From Pseudomonas sp. Irchel 3H7 (GTDB lineage Bacteria > Pseudomonadota > Gammaproteobacteria > Pseudomonadales > Pseudomonadaceae), in assembly GCF_900187605.1 (NCBI RefSeq), contig NZ_FYEA01000017.1:1-64000 (forward strand): a DNA stretch of 64,000 bases, written 5' to 3'. Numbering within the stretch: position 1 is the first letter of the stretch; each line of letters opens with the position of its first letter. The notes below the pieces were generated by a model. It ran no database searches. It had not been told where the DNA came from and saw nothing but the letters and a program-made list of their open reading frames with translations. The position numbers and the translations under genes are program-made. Shown here in pieces: positions 10,533 to 19,512 of the stretch.

Positions 10533-11606
10533 ATGAACACCCTATTCATGCATTGCCGGCCAGGCTTCGAAGGCGAAGTCTGTTCGGAGATTTCCGACCT
10601 CGCCGCCCAACTCAATGTGGCCGGCTACGCCAAGGCCAAAGCGGCCACCGCGTGCGCCGAGTTTGTCTGCACCGAAGAAGACGGCGCCGAGCGCCTGATG
10701 CGCGGCCAGCGTTTTGCCGAGTTGATCTTCCCGCGCCAATGGGCGCGCGGCGTCTTCATCGATCTGCCGGAAAACGATCGCATCAGTGTGATCCTTGCGC
10801 ACATGGCGGATTTTCCGGTGTGCGGCAGCCTGTGGCTGGAGGTCGTCGACACCAATGACGGCAAAGAGCTGTCGAACTTTTGCAAGAAATTCGAAGGTCC
10901 GCTGCGCAAGGCTCTGATCGGTGCCGGCAAACTGGTGGAAGACGCGAATAAACCGCGTCTGCTGCTGACCTTCAAGAGCGGTCGTGAAGTGTTTCTCGGC
11001 ATGGCCGATGCCGGTAATTCGGCGATGTGGCCGATGGGTATTCCGCGCTTGAAGTTCCCGCGTGAGGCGCCCAGCCGTTCGACGTTGAAGCTGGAAGAGG
11101 CGTGGCACCATTTCATCCCGCGTGATCAGTGGGAAGATCGCCTGCACAGCGACATGACTGGTGTTGATCTCGGCGCTGCGCCGGGTGGCTGGACCTGGCA
11201 ACTGGTCAATCGCGGCATGCTGGTGACCGCCATCGACAACGGCCCTATGGCGGAAAGCCTGATGGACACTGGTCTGGTGCAGCACCTGATGGCCGACGGT
11301 TTTACCTTCAAGCCCAAGCAACCGGTGGACTGGATGGTCTGCGACATCGTCGAGAAACCGGCGCGTAATGCCGCGATGCTTGAAGAGTGGATCGGCGAGG
11401 GGCATTGCCGCGAGGCGGTGGTTAATCTGAAGTTGCCGATGAAGCAGCGTTACGCCGAAGTGAAGCGCTTGCTCGAACGGATTGCCGATGGTTTCAAGGC
11501 GCGCGGGATCAAGGTCGATATCGGCTGCAAGCAGCTGTATCACGACCGCGAAGAAGTGACCTGCCACTTGCGTCGTCACGATACCAAGAAAGCCAAATCC
11601 CGCTGA
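10533..11606 (+). CDS. rlmM: 23S rRNA 2'-O-ribose C2498 methyltransferase RlmM
   Basis: This 357-residue enzyme methylates the ribose of cytidine 2498 in 23S rRNA using S-adenosylmethionine. The N-terminal half is the THUMP-like RNA-binding part. The Rossmann domain follows with the SAM-binding motif VDLGAAPGGWTWQL near residue 215; the KDKE-type active-site residues of this family are expected in the C-terminal half. The frame extends to 10467, but ATG 10533 has an AGGAG site 5 bases ahead and gives the family start MNTLFMHCRPGFEG. It is divergent from acnA, with a REP palindrome and then tusA downstream. The assignment is strong along the whole length. Confidence 0.97.
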   Translation: MNTLFMHCRPGFEGEVCSEISDLAAQLNVAGYAKAKAATACAEFVCTEEDGAERLMRGQRFAELIFPRQWARGVFIDLPENDRISVILAHMADFPVCGSLWLEVVDTNDGKELSNFCKKFEGPLRKALIGAGKLVEDANKPRLLLTFKSGREVFLGMADAGNSAMWPMGIPRLKFPREAPSRSTLKLEEAWHHFIPRDQWEDRLHSDMTGVDLGAAPGGWTWQLVNRGMLVTAIDNGPMAESLMDTGLVQHLMADGFTFKPKQPVDWMVCDIVEKPARNAAMLEEWIGEGHCREAVVNLKLPMKQRYAEVKRLLERIADGFKARGIKVDIGCKQLYHDREEVTCHLRRHDTKKAKSR

Positions 11607-11620
11607 TACACCGCAAAGCC

Positions 11621-11699
11621 CCTGTAGGAGCTGCCGCAGGCTGCGATCTTTTGATCTTAAAAAGCAAAGATCGCAGCCTTCGGCAGCTCCTACACAGGG
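11621..11699. repeat. REP-type palindrome (GTAGGAGCTGCCGCAGGCTGCGATC family)
   Basis: Two arms related to CTGTAGGAGCTGCCGCAGG and CTGCGATCTTTTGATC face each other over a short AT-rich centre. The same family recurs at 17246-17352. It sits between rlmM and tusA, and such elements are extragenic and may affect mRNA 3' ends. Confidence 0.85.
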
Positions 11700-11771
11700 T
11701 GTGGCGTAACGCCACAGATGACCGAATACCTGGCAATGCGCGACAATGCCGGCCAGTTTCAGGAGTGAATC

Positions 11772-12023
11772 ATGAGTGAAATGATCGATACCCCGGTCGA
11801 CGGCACCCTTGACGCCACCGGCCTCAATTGCCCGGAGCCAGTGATGATGCTGCACCAGTACATCCGTGACCTGGTACCTGGCGGCCTGCTCAAGGTGATC
11901 GCCACCGACCCGTCGACCAAACGCGATATCCCCAAGTTCTGCGTGTTTCTCGACCATGAGTTGGTGAGCCAGCACGAAGAGGCCGGTACTTATCTGTACT
12001 GGATTCGCAAGAAACACGCCTGA
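11772..12023 (+). CDS. tusA: sulfurtransferase TusA
   Basis: This 83-residue protein carries persulfide sulfur from the cysteine desulfurase IscS towards tRNA 2-thiolation. The active cysteine is Cys20 in the signature LNCPEPVMM. Length and the C-terminal EEAGTYLYWIRK match TusA/SirA proteins. CAGGAGTGAATC in front of ATG 11772 gives a good ribosome-binding site. The gene stands between two REP palindromes and follows rlmM in the same direction. TusA relatives with other roles exist (TusA-like, YeeD), but those usually sit beside sulfur oxidation or transport genes, which are absent here. Confidence 0.95.
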   Translation: MSEMIDTPVDGTLDATGLNCPEPVMMLHQYIRDLVPGGLLKVIATDPSTKRDIPKFCVFLDHELVSQHEEAGTYLYWIRKKHA

Positions 12024-12046
12024 ATCCCAGGCGAACGCAAAACCAA

Positions 12047-12140
12047 ATGTGGGAGCGAGCCTGCTCGCGAAGCGGTATCTCAGTCACTATTGATGGCGAC
12101 TGATTCACCGCATTCGCCAGCAGGCTGGCTCCCACATTTT
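12047..12140. repeat. REP/BIME palindrome (GTGGGAGCGAGCCTGCTCGCGA family)
   Basis: The left arm ATGTGGGAGCGAGCCTGCTC and following bases face a right arm ending GCTGGCTCCCACAT over a 50-base spacer. It lies between the converging tusA and MATE transporter genes, and could serve as a 3' structure for both. Confidence 0.88.
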
Positions 12141-12159
12141 TTGTCCCGGTTTTAAGGGT

Positions 12160-13569
12160 TTAGCCCGCCGAGCGACTGATCCGAATACGCTTGCGTGCAC
12201 TGCGTGTCAGGCGGATCGACAGCATCAACGCCGCGCAGCTCAGGCCAACGATCAGACCCTGCCACAAGCCGCTCGGGCCGCGTGGCTCACCGAGCCAGTC
12301 GGTCAGGCCGAGGGCGTAACCCACCGGCAAACCAATCCCCCAATAGGCGAACAGGGTCAGGATCATCGTCACCCGCGTGTCCTGATAACCGCGCAGTGCG
12401 CCGGCAGCGGTCACCTGGATGGCGTCGGAAAACTGGAACAGCGCCGAGTACACAATCAGCATCGCCGCAATGTGAATCACGGTCGGGTCAGCGGTGTAGA
12501 TCGCCGCAATCGGCTCGCGCAACAACAGCATCATGCTCGCCGACAGACAGGCGTAGGCCAGCGCGGTGCCCATACCGACGCCAGCGGCAAAGCGCGCCTC
12601 ACGCGGTTCTTCGCGACCCAATGCCTGACCGACGCGCACGGTCACCGCCATGCCCAACGAGTAGGGAATCATGAACACCAGCGAACTGACGTTCAGCGCA
12701 ATCTGGTGCCCGGCCACTACCGTGGCGCCGAGGCTGCCGATCAACAACGCGATCACGGCAAAGATACTCGACTCGGCAAACACGGCGATGCCGATCGGCA
12801 GACCAATTGCCAGCAGACGCTTGATCACTGCCCATTGCGGCCAGTCGAAACGGCTGAAGATTTCGCTCGAACGATAGGCCGGTGCCCAGCGCTCATAACC
12901 GGCCAGCCCCAGCGCCATCACCCACATCACAATCGCCGTGGCCCATCCGCAACCAACGCCGCCCATCGCCGGCACGCCGAAGTGGCCATAGATGAAGATG
13001 TAGTTCAGCGGAATGTTCAGCGCCAGACCGCACAGGCCCAGTACCATCGCCGGACGCGTACGGCCAATGCCGTCACTGGTGCAGCGCAACACGTGATAGA
13101 ACGCCACTGCTGGCAGACCGCTGGCGATGCCGTGCAGGTATTGCATGCACGGGCCGATCAGTTCGGGATCGACCTTCATCAGGTGCAGCACCGGTTCGGC
13201 GGCCACCAGCATCGCCGTCGCAATCAGTCCGACCACCAGTGCCAGCCACAACGCCTGACGTACAAGCGGGCCGATTTCGCTGTGGGTACCGGCACCGAAG
13301 CGCTGGGCAACTTTCGGCGTGGTTGCCAGCAGGGTGCCGGTCATCAGCAGAAACACCGGCACCCAGATCGAGTTGCCCAGCGCAACGGCCGCCAGATCCT
13401 TTGGCCCGACGCGGCCAGCCATCACCGCATCGACGAAGCCCATGGCCGTGGTCGCCAGTTGCGCGATGATGATCGGCAACGCGAGGGCGAGCAGGTTCTT
13501 GAACTCCAGGCGAATCCGCGCCGGGCGGGTCAGGGAAACAGCGACAGGTTGATCAGTTACAGAATTCAC
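12160..13569 (-). CDS. MATE family multidrug efflux transporter (NorM-like)
   Basis: This protein of about 469 residues has twelve predicted membrane helices in two repeats of six, the MATE/NorM pattern. The first helix region reads LALALPIIIAQLATTAMGFVDAVMAGRVG, a typical opening. Family members export cationic drugs and dyes in exchange for H+ or Na+. The start is uncertain: GTG 13569 (MNSVTDQP) and GTG 13584 are both in frame, and neither has a clear ribosome-binding site. The gene is divergent from pdxB and converges with tusA. Substrates cannot be told from sequence; P. aeruginosa PmpM is the nearest named relative I recall. Confidence 0.9.
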   Translation of the reverse strand: MNSVTDQPVAVSLTRPARIRLEFKNLLALALPIIIAQLATTAMGFVDAVMAGRVGPKDLAAVALGNSIWVPVFLLMTGTLLATTPKVAQRFGAGTHSEIGPLVRQALWLALVVGLIATAMLVAAEPVLHLMKVDPELIGPCMQYLHGIASGLPAVAFYHVLRCTSDGIGRTRPAMVLGLCGLALNIPLNYIFIYGHFGVPAMGGVGCGWATAIVMWVMALGLAGYERWAPAYRSSEIFSRFDWPQWAVIKRLLAIGLPIGIAVFAESSIFAVIALLIGSLGATVVAGHQIALNVSSLVFMIPYSLGMAVTVRVGQALGREEPREARFAAGVGMGTALAYACLSASMMLLLREPIAAIYTADPTVIHIAAMLIVYSALFQFSDAIQVTAAGALRGYQDTRVTMILTLFAYWGIGLPVGYALGLTDWLGEPRGPSGLWQGLIVGLSCAALMLSIRLTRSARKRIRISRSAG

Positions 13570-13728
13570 GGGCAAAACGTCCACAGGTGTTGATGCGCAA
13601 GGCGCCGCATTCTACGCCGCTGACGCCTTGGTCAGGAAAAATCCTCTGTTGCGGATTTGTAAGCGCAAAGCTCGCTGGCTCAGCGACCGATCTGCACCTA
13701 AACTGCCGATCCGCCAAAGGAGCCCGCC

Positions 13729-14871
13729 ATGCTGATTGTTGCCGACGAAAATATCCCGCTGCTCGATGCCTTTTTTGCCGGTTTCGGCGAGATCCGCCGG
13801 GTGCCGGGCCGTTCCATCGACCGAGCGACGGTCGAGCAGGCTGACGTATTGCTTGTGCGCTCGGTGACCAACGTCAACCGTGCTTTGCTTGAGGGTAGCA
13901 AGGTGCGCTTTGTCGGCACCTGCACCATCGGCACTGATCATCTGGATCTCGACTACTTCAATGAGGCCGGCATCACATGGTCGAGTGCGCCTGGCTGCAA
14001 TGCCCGCGGCGTGGTTGATTACGTGCTGGGCAGTCTGATGACACTCGCCGAAATCGAAGGCGTCGATCTGACTCAGCGCACCTACGGGGTCGTCGGCGCG
14101 GGTGAGGTCGGTGGACGGCTGATCAAGGTTCTGAAGGGCCTGGGCTGGAACGTCAAAGTCTGCGACCCGCCACGGCAGGCTGCCGAAGGCGGCGATTACG
14201 TCAACCTTGAGCAGATCATCGAGCAGTGCGATGTGATCAGTTTGCACACGCCGCTGACGCGCAGCGGCGACGGCGCGACCTGGCATCTGTTTGATCAGCA
14301 ACGTTTGCAGCAACTCAAGCCCGGCGCATGGCTGATCAACGCGGCCCGTGGTCCTGTGGTGGATAACCTTGCTCTGCGCGAAGTGTTGCTGGAGCGTGAA
14401 GACCTGCAAGCCGTTCTCGATGTCTGGGAAGCAGAACCTGAAGTGGATGTTGCGCTGGCCGAACTCTGCGTCTTGGCCACCCCGCACATTGCCGGTTATA
14501 GCCTTGATGGCAAACAGCGCGGAACGGCGCAGATCTATCAGGCTTACTGCACATTCCTCGGTCAAGCGGCGAGCATTCAACTCAGTGATCTGTTGCCGGC
14601 ACCGTGGTTGTCGGAAGTTTCCCTGCACGGTGACAGCGATCCGGCCTGGGCGCTGGCGATGTTGTGCCGTGGGGTGTACGACCCGCGCCGCGATGACGCG
14701 GATTTTCGCCGCAGCCTCGTAGGCAATGTCGGCGAGCAGCGTGCGGCGTTCGACGTGTTGCGCAAGCAATATCCGGTGCGGCGCGAGATTGAAGGACTGA
14801 AGGTGCGCATTGAAGGGGATTCACCGGCGTTGGCGAAGATCGTGTCGGCGCTGGGTGCGGTACCTGTCTAG
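13729..14871 (+). CDS. pdxB: erythronate-4-phosphate dehydrogenase
   Basis: This 380-residue NAD-dependent 2-hydroxyacid dehydrogenase oxidises 4-phosphoerythronate, the second step of the DXP-dependent pyridoxal phosphate pathway. The NAD-binding motif is GVVGAGEVGGR (near residue 125). The catalytic Arg lies in INAARGPVVDN and the catalytic His in ATPHIAGYS. The C-terminal dimerisation domain, about 90 residues beyond the catalytic core and specific to PdxB, is present. AAAGGAG stands 6 bases ahead of ATG 13729. The gene is monocistronic, divergent from the MATE gene. Confidence 0.97.
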   Translation: MLIVADENIPLLDAFFAGFGEIRRVPGRSIDRATVEQADVLLVRSVTNVNRALLEGSKVRFVGTCTIGTDHLDLDYFNEAGITWSSAPGCNARGVVDYVLGSLMTLAEIEGVDLTQRTYGVVGAGEVGGRLIKVLKGLGWNVKVCDPPRQAAEGGDYVNLEQIIEQCDVISLHTPLTRSGDGATWHLFDQQRLQQLKPGAWLINAARGPVVDNLALREVLLEREDLQAVLDVWEAEPEVDVALAELCVLATPHIAGYSLDGKQRGTAQIYQAYCTFLGQAASIQLSDLLPAPWLSEVSLHGDSDPAWALAMLCRGVYDPRRDDADFRRSLVGNVGEQRAAFDVLRKQYPVRREIEGLKVRIEGDSPALAKIVSALGAVPV

Positions 14872-14886
14872 AAAGCGAGATGGGCG

Positions 14887-14908
14887 ATTCGCGAGCTTGC
14901 TCGCGAAT
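14887..14908. repeat. short REP core palindrome
   Basis: ATTCGCGAGC-TT-GCTCGCGAAT is a perfect 10-bp stem of the CTCGCGA repeat type, 15 bases after the pdxB stop codon. The outer arms of the full element are missing. Confidence 0.7.
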
Positions 14909-14937
14909 GCCGCGCCACAAATACCTGATCTGCAGAC

Positions 14938-14968
14938 AGAAAAAACCCGGCCAAAGGGGCCGGGTCAG
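14938..14968 (-). terminator. terminator of the small conserved gene
   Basis: On the reverse strand a hairpin ACCCGGCCCC-TTT-GGCCGGGT runs into a T tract (the AAAAAA at 14940). It starts 17 bases beyond the stop codon of the 59-residue gene and may also stop pdxB read-through. Confidence 0.85.
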
Positions 14969-14984
14969 GAAGACGGTGGCTATA

Positions 14985-15164
14985 TCACTCTTGTTCGGCA
15001 GGCTTGACCAATCGCTTCTCCAGCTCGCTGCAGGCTTGCTGGATCATCTCTTCAGTGATCGGTACTTCACGCCCATCCTTATCCAGTATCGAGCAACCCA
15101 GAGATTGGCCGGGCTTGGTGCGGATCACTTGAATCTTGTCATCGCTGCTGTGTTGCAAGGACAT
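14985..15164 (-). CDS. small conserved pseudomonad protein (PA1571-like)
   Basis: This 59-residue soluble protein starts MSLQHSSDDKIQVIRTKPGQ and ends in a charged helix. The frame is open to 15254, but ATG 15164 has a GAGGAG site 8 bases upstream, and the upstream part has no coding look. I recognise it, with moderate confidence, as resembling the small uncharacterised PA1571 family of pseudomonads. It has its own terminator, so it is a separate transcription unit. No domain of known function, signal peptide or membrane segment is visible, and no role is proposed. Confidence 0.8.
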   Translation of the reverse strand: MSLQHSSDDKIQVIRTKPGQSLGCSILDKDGREVPITEEMIQQACSELEKRLVKPAEQE

Positions 15165-15419
15165 GGCCTGTCTCCTCATCAGGTTGTGTACCCAGATTAA
15201 AACCGCCACGTGACCAGGCTGTGACAGCGCCTTCGATCCGTCATGAGCGGCCATTCCAGTCCAACAGAAATGACCGTTCGTCTCAACCGCGACGTTAGAC
15301 CGATAGCAACTATGGCCTAGTCTTTGGGGGCATATTTAACCTGACTCATTGTGATTTACAGAGTTCCACCCCAAAGAAGGTTTACGCTAGCCCTTTCATC
15401 AACACGGATGCGTACCTGA

Positions 15420-17204
15420 ATGACCCCGAAGCTTTCTTCAAGGCACCGGCGCGCCCTGCGTCTGACCACTCGATTTCTGGCACCTTACCGCTGGCAAGTC
15501 ATCGGCGCGCTGCTGGCGTTGATCGTCACCGCCGCCGTTACGTTATCGATGGGGCAGGGGATCAAACTGTTGGTCGACCGCGGCTTCATGACTCAGTCGC
15601 CGCATCAGCTCAATCAGAGCATCGGCATCTTCATGTTAATGGTGCTGGGCCTGGCGGTCGGCACGTTCGCACGGTTTTACTGGGTATCGTGGATCGGCGA
15701 GCGCTGCGTCGCCGACATTCGCCGTGAGGTGTTCAACCATCTGGTCTATCTGCATCCGGGCTTCTATGAGAACAATCGCAGTTCGGAGATACAGTCGCGA
15801 CTGACTGCCGACACGACACTCCTGCAATCGGTGATCGGCTCGTCGCTGTCGATGTTCCTGCGCAACCTGCTGATGGTCATTGGTGGTGTCATCCTGCTGT
15901 TCGTGACCAATGCGAAACTCACCAGCATTGTGGTGATTGCGCTGCCGTTCGTGGTCGCGCCGATCCTGATTTTCGGCCGACGCGTACGCAATCTGTCGCG
16001 ATTGAGCCAGGACCGCGTCGCGGATATCGGCAGCTATGTGTCGGAAACCCTCGGCCAGATCAAAACCGTGCAGGCCTACAACCATCAGGTGCAGGATGAG
16101 CGTCGTTTTGCGACAACGGTCGAGGACGCCTTCGACACGGCACGCAAACGTATCTTCCAGCGCTCATGGATGATCACCATGGTGATCGTGCTGGTTTTGG
16201 GCGCGGTGGCGGTGATGTTATGGGTTGGCGGCATGGACGTGATCGCAGGACGTATCACTGGAGGCGAACTGGCGGCGTTTGTTTTCTACAGCCTGATCGT
16301 CGGCAGTGCGATCGGCACCTTGAGTGAGGTGATCGGCGAGCTGCAACGTGCGGCAGGTGCCGCCGAGCGGATCGCTGAATTGCTGGGTTCGGAAAATATC
16401 ATCCAGCCGCCAACCGCCGGGCTTGTGACCCTGCCGGAGCGCGTGCGGGGTGAACTGCAATTACAGGAAGTACGTTTTTCCTATCCGTCGCGTCCTGAAA
16501 GCTATGCCGTCAACGGCTTGAACCTGACCATTCGGGCCGGCGAGACGCTGGCGCTGGTGGGGCCATCGGGCGCCGGCAAGTCCACGGTGTACGATTTGCT
16601 ATTGCGCTTTTATGACCCCGTGGAAGGGCGGATTCTTATCGATGGTGTGCCGCTGACCAGCCTCGACCCGCTGGACCTGCGCCGTCACTTCGCTTTGGTA
16701 TCACAATCGCCGGCGCTGTTTTTCGGCAGCGTTGAAGAAAATATTCGTTACGGCAATCCGCGGGCGACGCTGGAGCAAGTCAAGGAAGCGGCAAAAATTG
16801 CCCACGCTCATGACTTCATCGAAAAAATGCCCAACGGTTATCAGACCCATCTCGGCGATGGCGGTCTCGGTCTTTCCGGTGGGCAGCGTCAGCGTCTGGC
16901 GATCGCCCGGGCGTTGCTGGTCGACGCACCGATCCTGCTGCTGGACGAAGCCACCAGCGCCCTCGACGCGCAGAGTGAGCATCTGATTCAGGAAGCTTTG
17001 CCGAGCCTGATGCAGAACCGCACCACGCTGGTGATCGCGCATCGACTGGCCACGGTGAAAAACGCTGACCGGATTGCGGTGATGGATCAGGGCAAGCTGG
17101 TGGCCATTGGTACTCATCAGGAGCTGATTGCCAGCAATCCGCTGTATGCACGGTTGGCGGCGTTGCAGTTCAATGATGGAAAAGTCACGGCTGATCAACT
17201 CTGA
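15420..17204 (+). CDS. MsbA-like ABC exporter (fused permease and ATPase)
   Basis: This 594-residue half-transporter works as a dimer. Residues 1-320 hold six membrane helices. The ATPase domain follows with Walker A GPSGAGKST (Lys387), signature LSGGQRQRLAIARAL, Walker B ILLLDEATSALD and the switch histidine in IAHRLATV. It belongs to the lipid A/multidrug type (MsbA, BmrA), but msbA itself usually sits with lpxK and kdsB, which are not here. This is therefore an additional exporter of unknown cargo. The ribosome-binding site before ATG 15420 is weak. The gene is monocistronic and converges with slt over a REP element that contains a terminator. Confidence 0.9.
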   Translation: MTPKLSSRHRRALRLTTRFLAPYRWQVIGALLALIVTAAVTLSMGQGIKLLVDRGFMTQSPHQLNQSIGIFMLMVLGLAVGTFARFYWVSWIGERCVADIRREVFNHLVYLHPGFYENNRSSEIQSRLTADTTLLQSVIGSSLSMFLRNLLMVIGGVILLFVTNAKLTSIVVIALPFVVAPILIFGRRVRNLSRLSQDRVADIGSYVSETLGQIKTVQAYNHQVQDERRFATTVEDAFDTARKRIFQRSWMITMVIVLVLGAVAVMLWVGGMDVIAGRITGGELAAFVFYSLIVGSAIGTLSEVIGELQRAAGAAERIAELLGSENIIQPPTAGLVTLPERVRGELQLQEVRFSYPSRPESYAVNGLNLTIRAGETLALVGPSGAGKSTVYDLLLRFYDPVEGRILIDGVPLTSLDPLDLRRHFALVSQSPALFFGSVEENIRYGNPRATLEQVKEAAKIAHAHDFIEKMPNGYQTHLGDGGLGLSGGQRQRLAIARALLVDAPILLLDEATSALDAQSEHLIQEALPSLMQNRTTLVIAHRLATVKNADRIAVMDQGKLVAIGTHQELIASNPLYARLAALQFNDGKVTADQL

Positions 17205-17245
17205 TGGGTATTGCTTGCATCGGGGGATGATCGGTCTATAGGCAC

Positions 17246-17352
17246 CTGTAGGAGCTGCCGCAGGCTGCGATCTTTTGATCTAAAAATGCCCGCATGAAAA
17301 TGCGGGCATTTTTTTGCAAAATCAAAAGATCGCAGCCTTCGGCAGCTCCTAC
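17246..17352. repeat. REP-type palindrome enclosing a terminator
   Basis: Arms CTGTAGGAGCTGCCGCAGG plus CTGCGATCTTTTGATC on the left and their reverse complement on the right form a long inverted repeat of the family seen at 11621. Here the central loop holds a complete terminator hairpin (17282-17316). The element separates two converging genes. Confidence 0.88.
17282..17316. terminator. bidirectional terminator inside the REP palindrome
   Basis: AAAAATGCCCGCAT-GAAA-ATGCGGGCATTTTTTT has a stable stem with an A tract before and a T tract after, so it can end the ABC exporter transcript from one side and the slt transcript from the other. Confidence 0.92.
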
Positions 17353-17369
17353 GTAACCGGCATTACCGG

Positions 17370-19298
17370 TTACTGATCATCAAAATACCGCTCATGCCAA
17401 TCCACCAGCGGCTGTGGCGAGTTGAGCTTCTGGCCGTAGATCACCGAATAAGACAGCACGTTCTGCACGTACTGACGGGTTTCATCGAACGGGATGCTTT
17501 CTACCCACACGTCAAAGCTCAGGTGATCGGCGCCGCGCAGCCATTGGCGTACGCGACCCGGTCCGGCGTTGTAGGCGGCGGAGGCGAGGACGCGGTTGCC
17601 GTTGAACTGGCTGTGCACCTGGCTCAGGTAAGCGGCGCCGAGCTGGATGTTTTTGTCCGGATCGAGCACTTGCTGCGGCGAGGCCAGCGGAATGCTGAAT
17701 TTGCGTGCGGTTTCCTTGGCGGTGCCGGGCATCAGTTGCATCAGGCCACTGGCGCCGACGCCGGAGCGGGCGTCGTCCATGAAGGCGCTTTCCTGACGGG
17801 TGATGGCAAACACCCAACTTGAATGCAGGCCACGCACCTTGGCTTCCCGCACGAGTGTTTCGCGGTGGGCCATCGGGAAACGAATATCCAGATCGTCCCA
17901 GTATTGCGCCTGACTGATGGTGCGGATCGCCGGGAAGTACCATTTCAGGTCGTAAGCCAGTTTCGCCTGGGCAACCATTTCATCGCGATTGAAATGACGG
18001 CTGACGTGGTACCACTCGCGGCGCCCATCGACGATCTGTCCGCGAGCATGGAATTCCAGCGCGCGACGCACGCCCGGCGTGTTACGCACCTTGTTGATCA
18101 GCGCCTGACTGAGGACCAATGGCTTGTTGTTCAGCGAGTAGGGCGATTGCGAACGGTCGGCGGCGAGGAAACCGTAGAAATCCCGTTCGCGCGCAAGGTT
18201 TTTGTACAGGGTCTGCGCTTCCGGGTTCTGCGGCTGGGCCAGTTCCAGGCTGCGCGCCTGCCAGTAGCGCCAGCGGTTGGTGGTGGCCAGGTCCTGCGGC
18301 AGACGGCGAGTCAACTGATACGCATCGTCCCAGCGCGCCAAACGCAACAGCAAGCGCAGGCGCCATTCTGAAACGGTGTTGTCGCGCAGCTCCGGGTCGT
18401 ACTTGGTCATCACATCCAGCGCGCGGCTGTCGAAACGACGGGCGAGGGTCAGGCCGATTTCCCGGGCGATCGCGACTTTTTCATCGCGGGAGAAATGCAT
18501 GCTGCTGGCGTAGCCGTCGAGCAGCGCCATGGCCTTGTCCGGATCCTGACGCGCGAGGCGGCGCAGGCCGAGGCTGACCACATCGGACATCGGCTCGTCG
18601 GCCGGGGTGAAGCGTGAAGGCTGATTGAGCAGTTCCGGCTTTTGCGCCACATCCACCAGTAAACGGCCGCGCGGGGCGAGGGTGGTCAGGCCGTTGACCA
18701 GGCTGTTGGCCAGGGGATAGTTACGCGTCTGAGCGGCGAGTTTGGTGCGCTCCCAGCGCTTCTGTTCGGTGAGCTGGCCGTCGGCAGCCCAGATGCCGAA
18801 CAGTCCGTCACAGGCAGCAGGCTGCGATTTGCCGGTCAGCCACAGCTTGTCGGCGTTGGCGTAACCCTCGGCTTTCTTGTCGTGGGTGATCTGGTACTGC
18901 GCGTTGAGGCAGTCCAGTTCAGTGAAGTTGAGTTTCGGGTCGTAGTATTTGACGAAGGTTGCCCAGTCGCCACGGTCGGCGAGCCAGCGCAACCAGCGCA
19001 GTTTCATCCAGTTGGCCTGGGGCAGGTCACCGTGTTCGGCGAGGAATTTCTCGATTTCCGCATTGCTCGCGGACTTCAGACGCGCGGTCAGTTCGTCGTA
19101 GGCCAGGTACGGTTCCAGCGGGTAATCGGCCAGCGCCTGGCTGTAGCGGAAATACGGGCCGGTATCACCCTTGGCCAAGGCGCGCTTGGCTTCATCGTAA
19201 TACTGGCGTTGGGTGGACAGGTCCACCGCCTGGGCGGATTGAGCGGCAGCGGCGGTAAGTAGCAAACAGGAGAAAACACTGAAAAGGCGACTGCGCAT
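17370..19298 (-). CDS. slt: soluble lytic murein transglycosylase (Slt70 type)
   Basis: This 642-residue periplasmic enzyme cleaves peptidoglycan between MurNAc and GlcNAc, leaving 1,6-anhydro-MurNAc. A signal peptide (MRSRLFSVFSCLLLTAAAAQSAQA) is followed by the long helical ring domain and the C-terminal lysozyme-like domain. The catalytic glutamate is Glu503 in RQESAF, followed by SGVGASGLMQLMPGTAKE and AAYNAGPGR. The frame extends 13 codons upstream to 19337, but only ATG 19298 gives a proper signal peptide. The product feeds the recycling pathway in which NagZ (32841) also acts. It is divergent from uup. Confidence 0.96.
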   Translation of the reverse strand: MRSRLFSVFSCLLLTAAAAQSAQAVDLSTQRQYYDEAKRALAKGDTGPYFRYSQALADYPLEPYLAYDELTARLKSASNAEIEKFLAEHGDLPQANWMKLRWLRWLADRGDWATFVKYYDPKLNFTELDCLNAQYQITHDKKAEGYANADKLWLTGKSQPAACDGLFGIWAADGQLTEQKRWERTKLAAQTRNYPLANSLVNGLTTLAPRGRLLVDVAQKPELLNQPSRFTPADEPMSDVVSLGLRRLARQDPDKAMALLDGYASSMHFSRDEKVAIAREIGLTLARRFDSRALDVMTKYDPELRDNTVSEWRLRLLLRLARWDDAYQLTRRLPQDLATTNRWRYWQARSLELAQPQNPEAQTLYKNLARERDFYGFLAADRSQSPYSLNNKPLVLSQALINKVRNTPGVRRALEFHARGQIVDGRREWYHVSRHFNRDEMVAQAKLAYDLKWYFPAIRTISQAQYWDDLDIRFPMAHRETLVREAKVRGLHSSWVFAITRQESAFMDDARSGVGASGLMQLMPGTAKETARKFSIPLASPQQVLDPDKNIQLGAAYLSQVHSQFNGNRVLASAAYNAGPGRVRQWLRGADHLSFDVWVESIPFDETRQYVQNVLSYSVIYGQKLNSPQPLVDWHERYFDDQ

Positions 19299-19512
19299 GA
19301 GACATCCGGGCAGAGAAATCATGACAAGTGCCGACACGAATCAGCACTGAATTGTCTGTAGCTTAGCCTTTTGCCAGCAAGCGGCGAAAGCTTTGCGGGC
19401 CTCGCAGCACAAGTTCGCAACAAATGTTGTGCAGAGTGCTTCGACAGACAAATTGCCGGCCTGTTGAAGCCCTAACTCAGGTAGAATGCGCGCCCGGTTT
19501 TTGGAGAAGCTC

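Noticed and set aside
12472..13593. 373-codon forward frame opposite the MATE gene
   Set aside because: Shadow of a membrane protein gene; the His/Arg/Gln-rich translation is typical of antisense noise.
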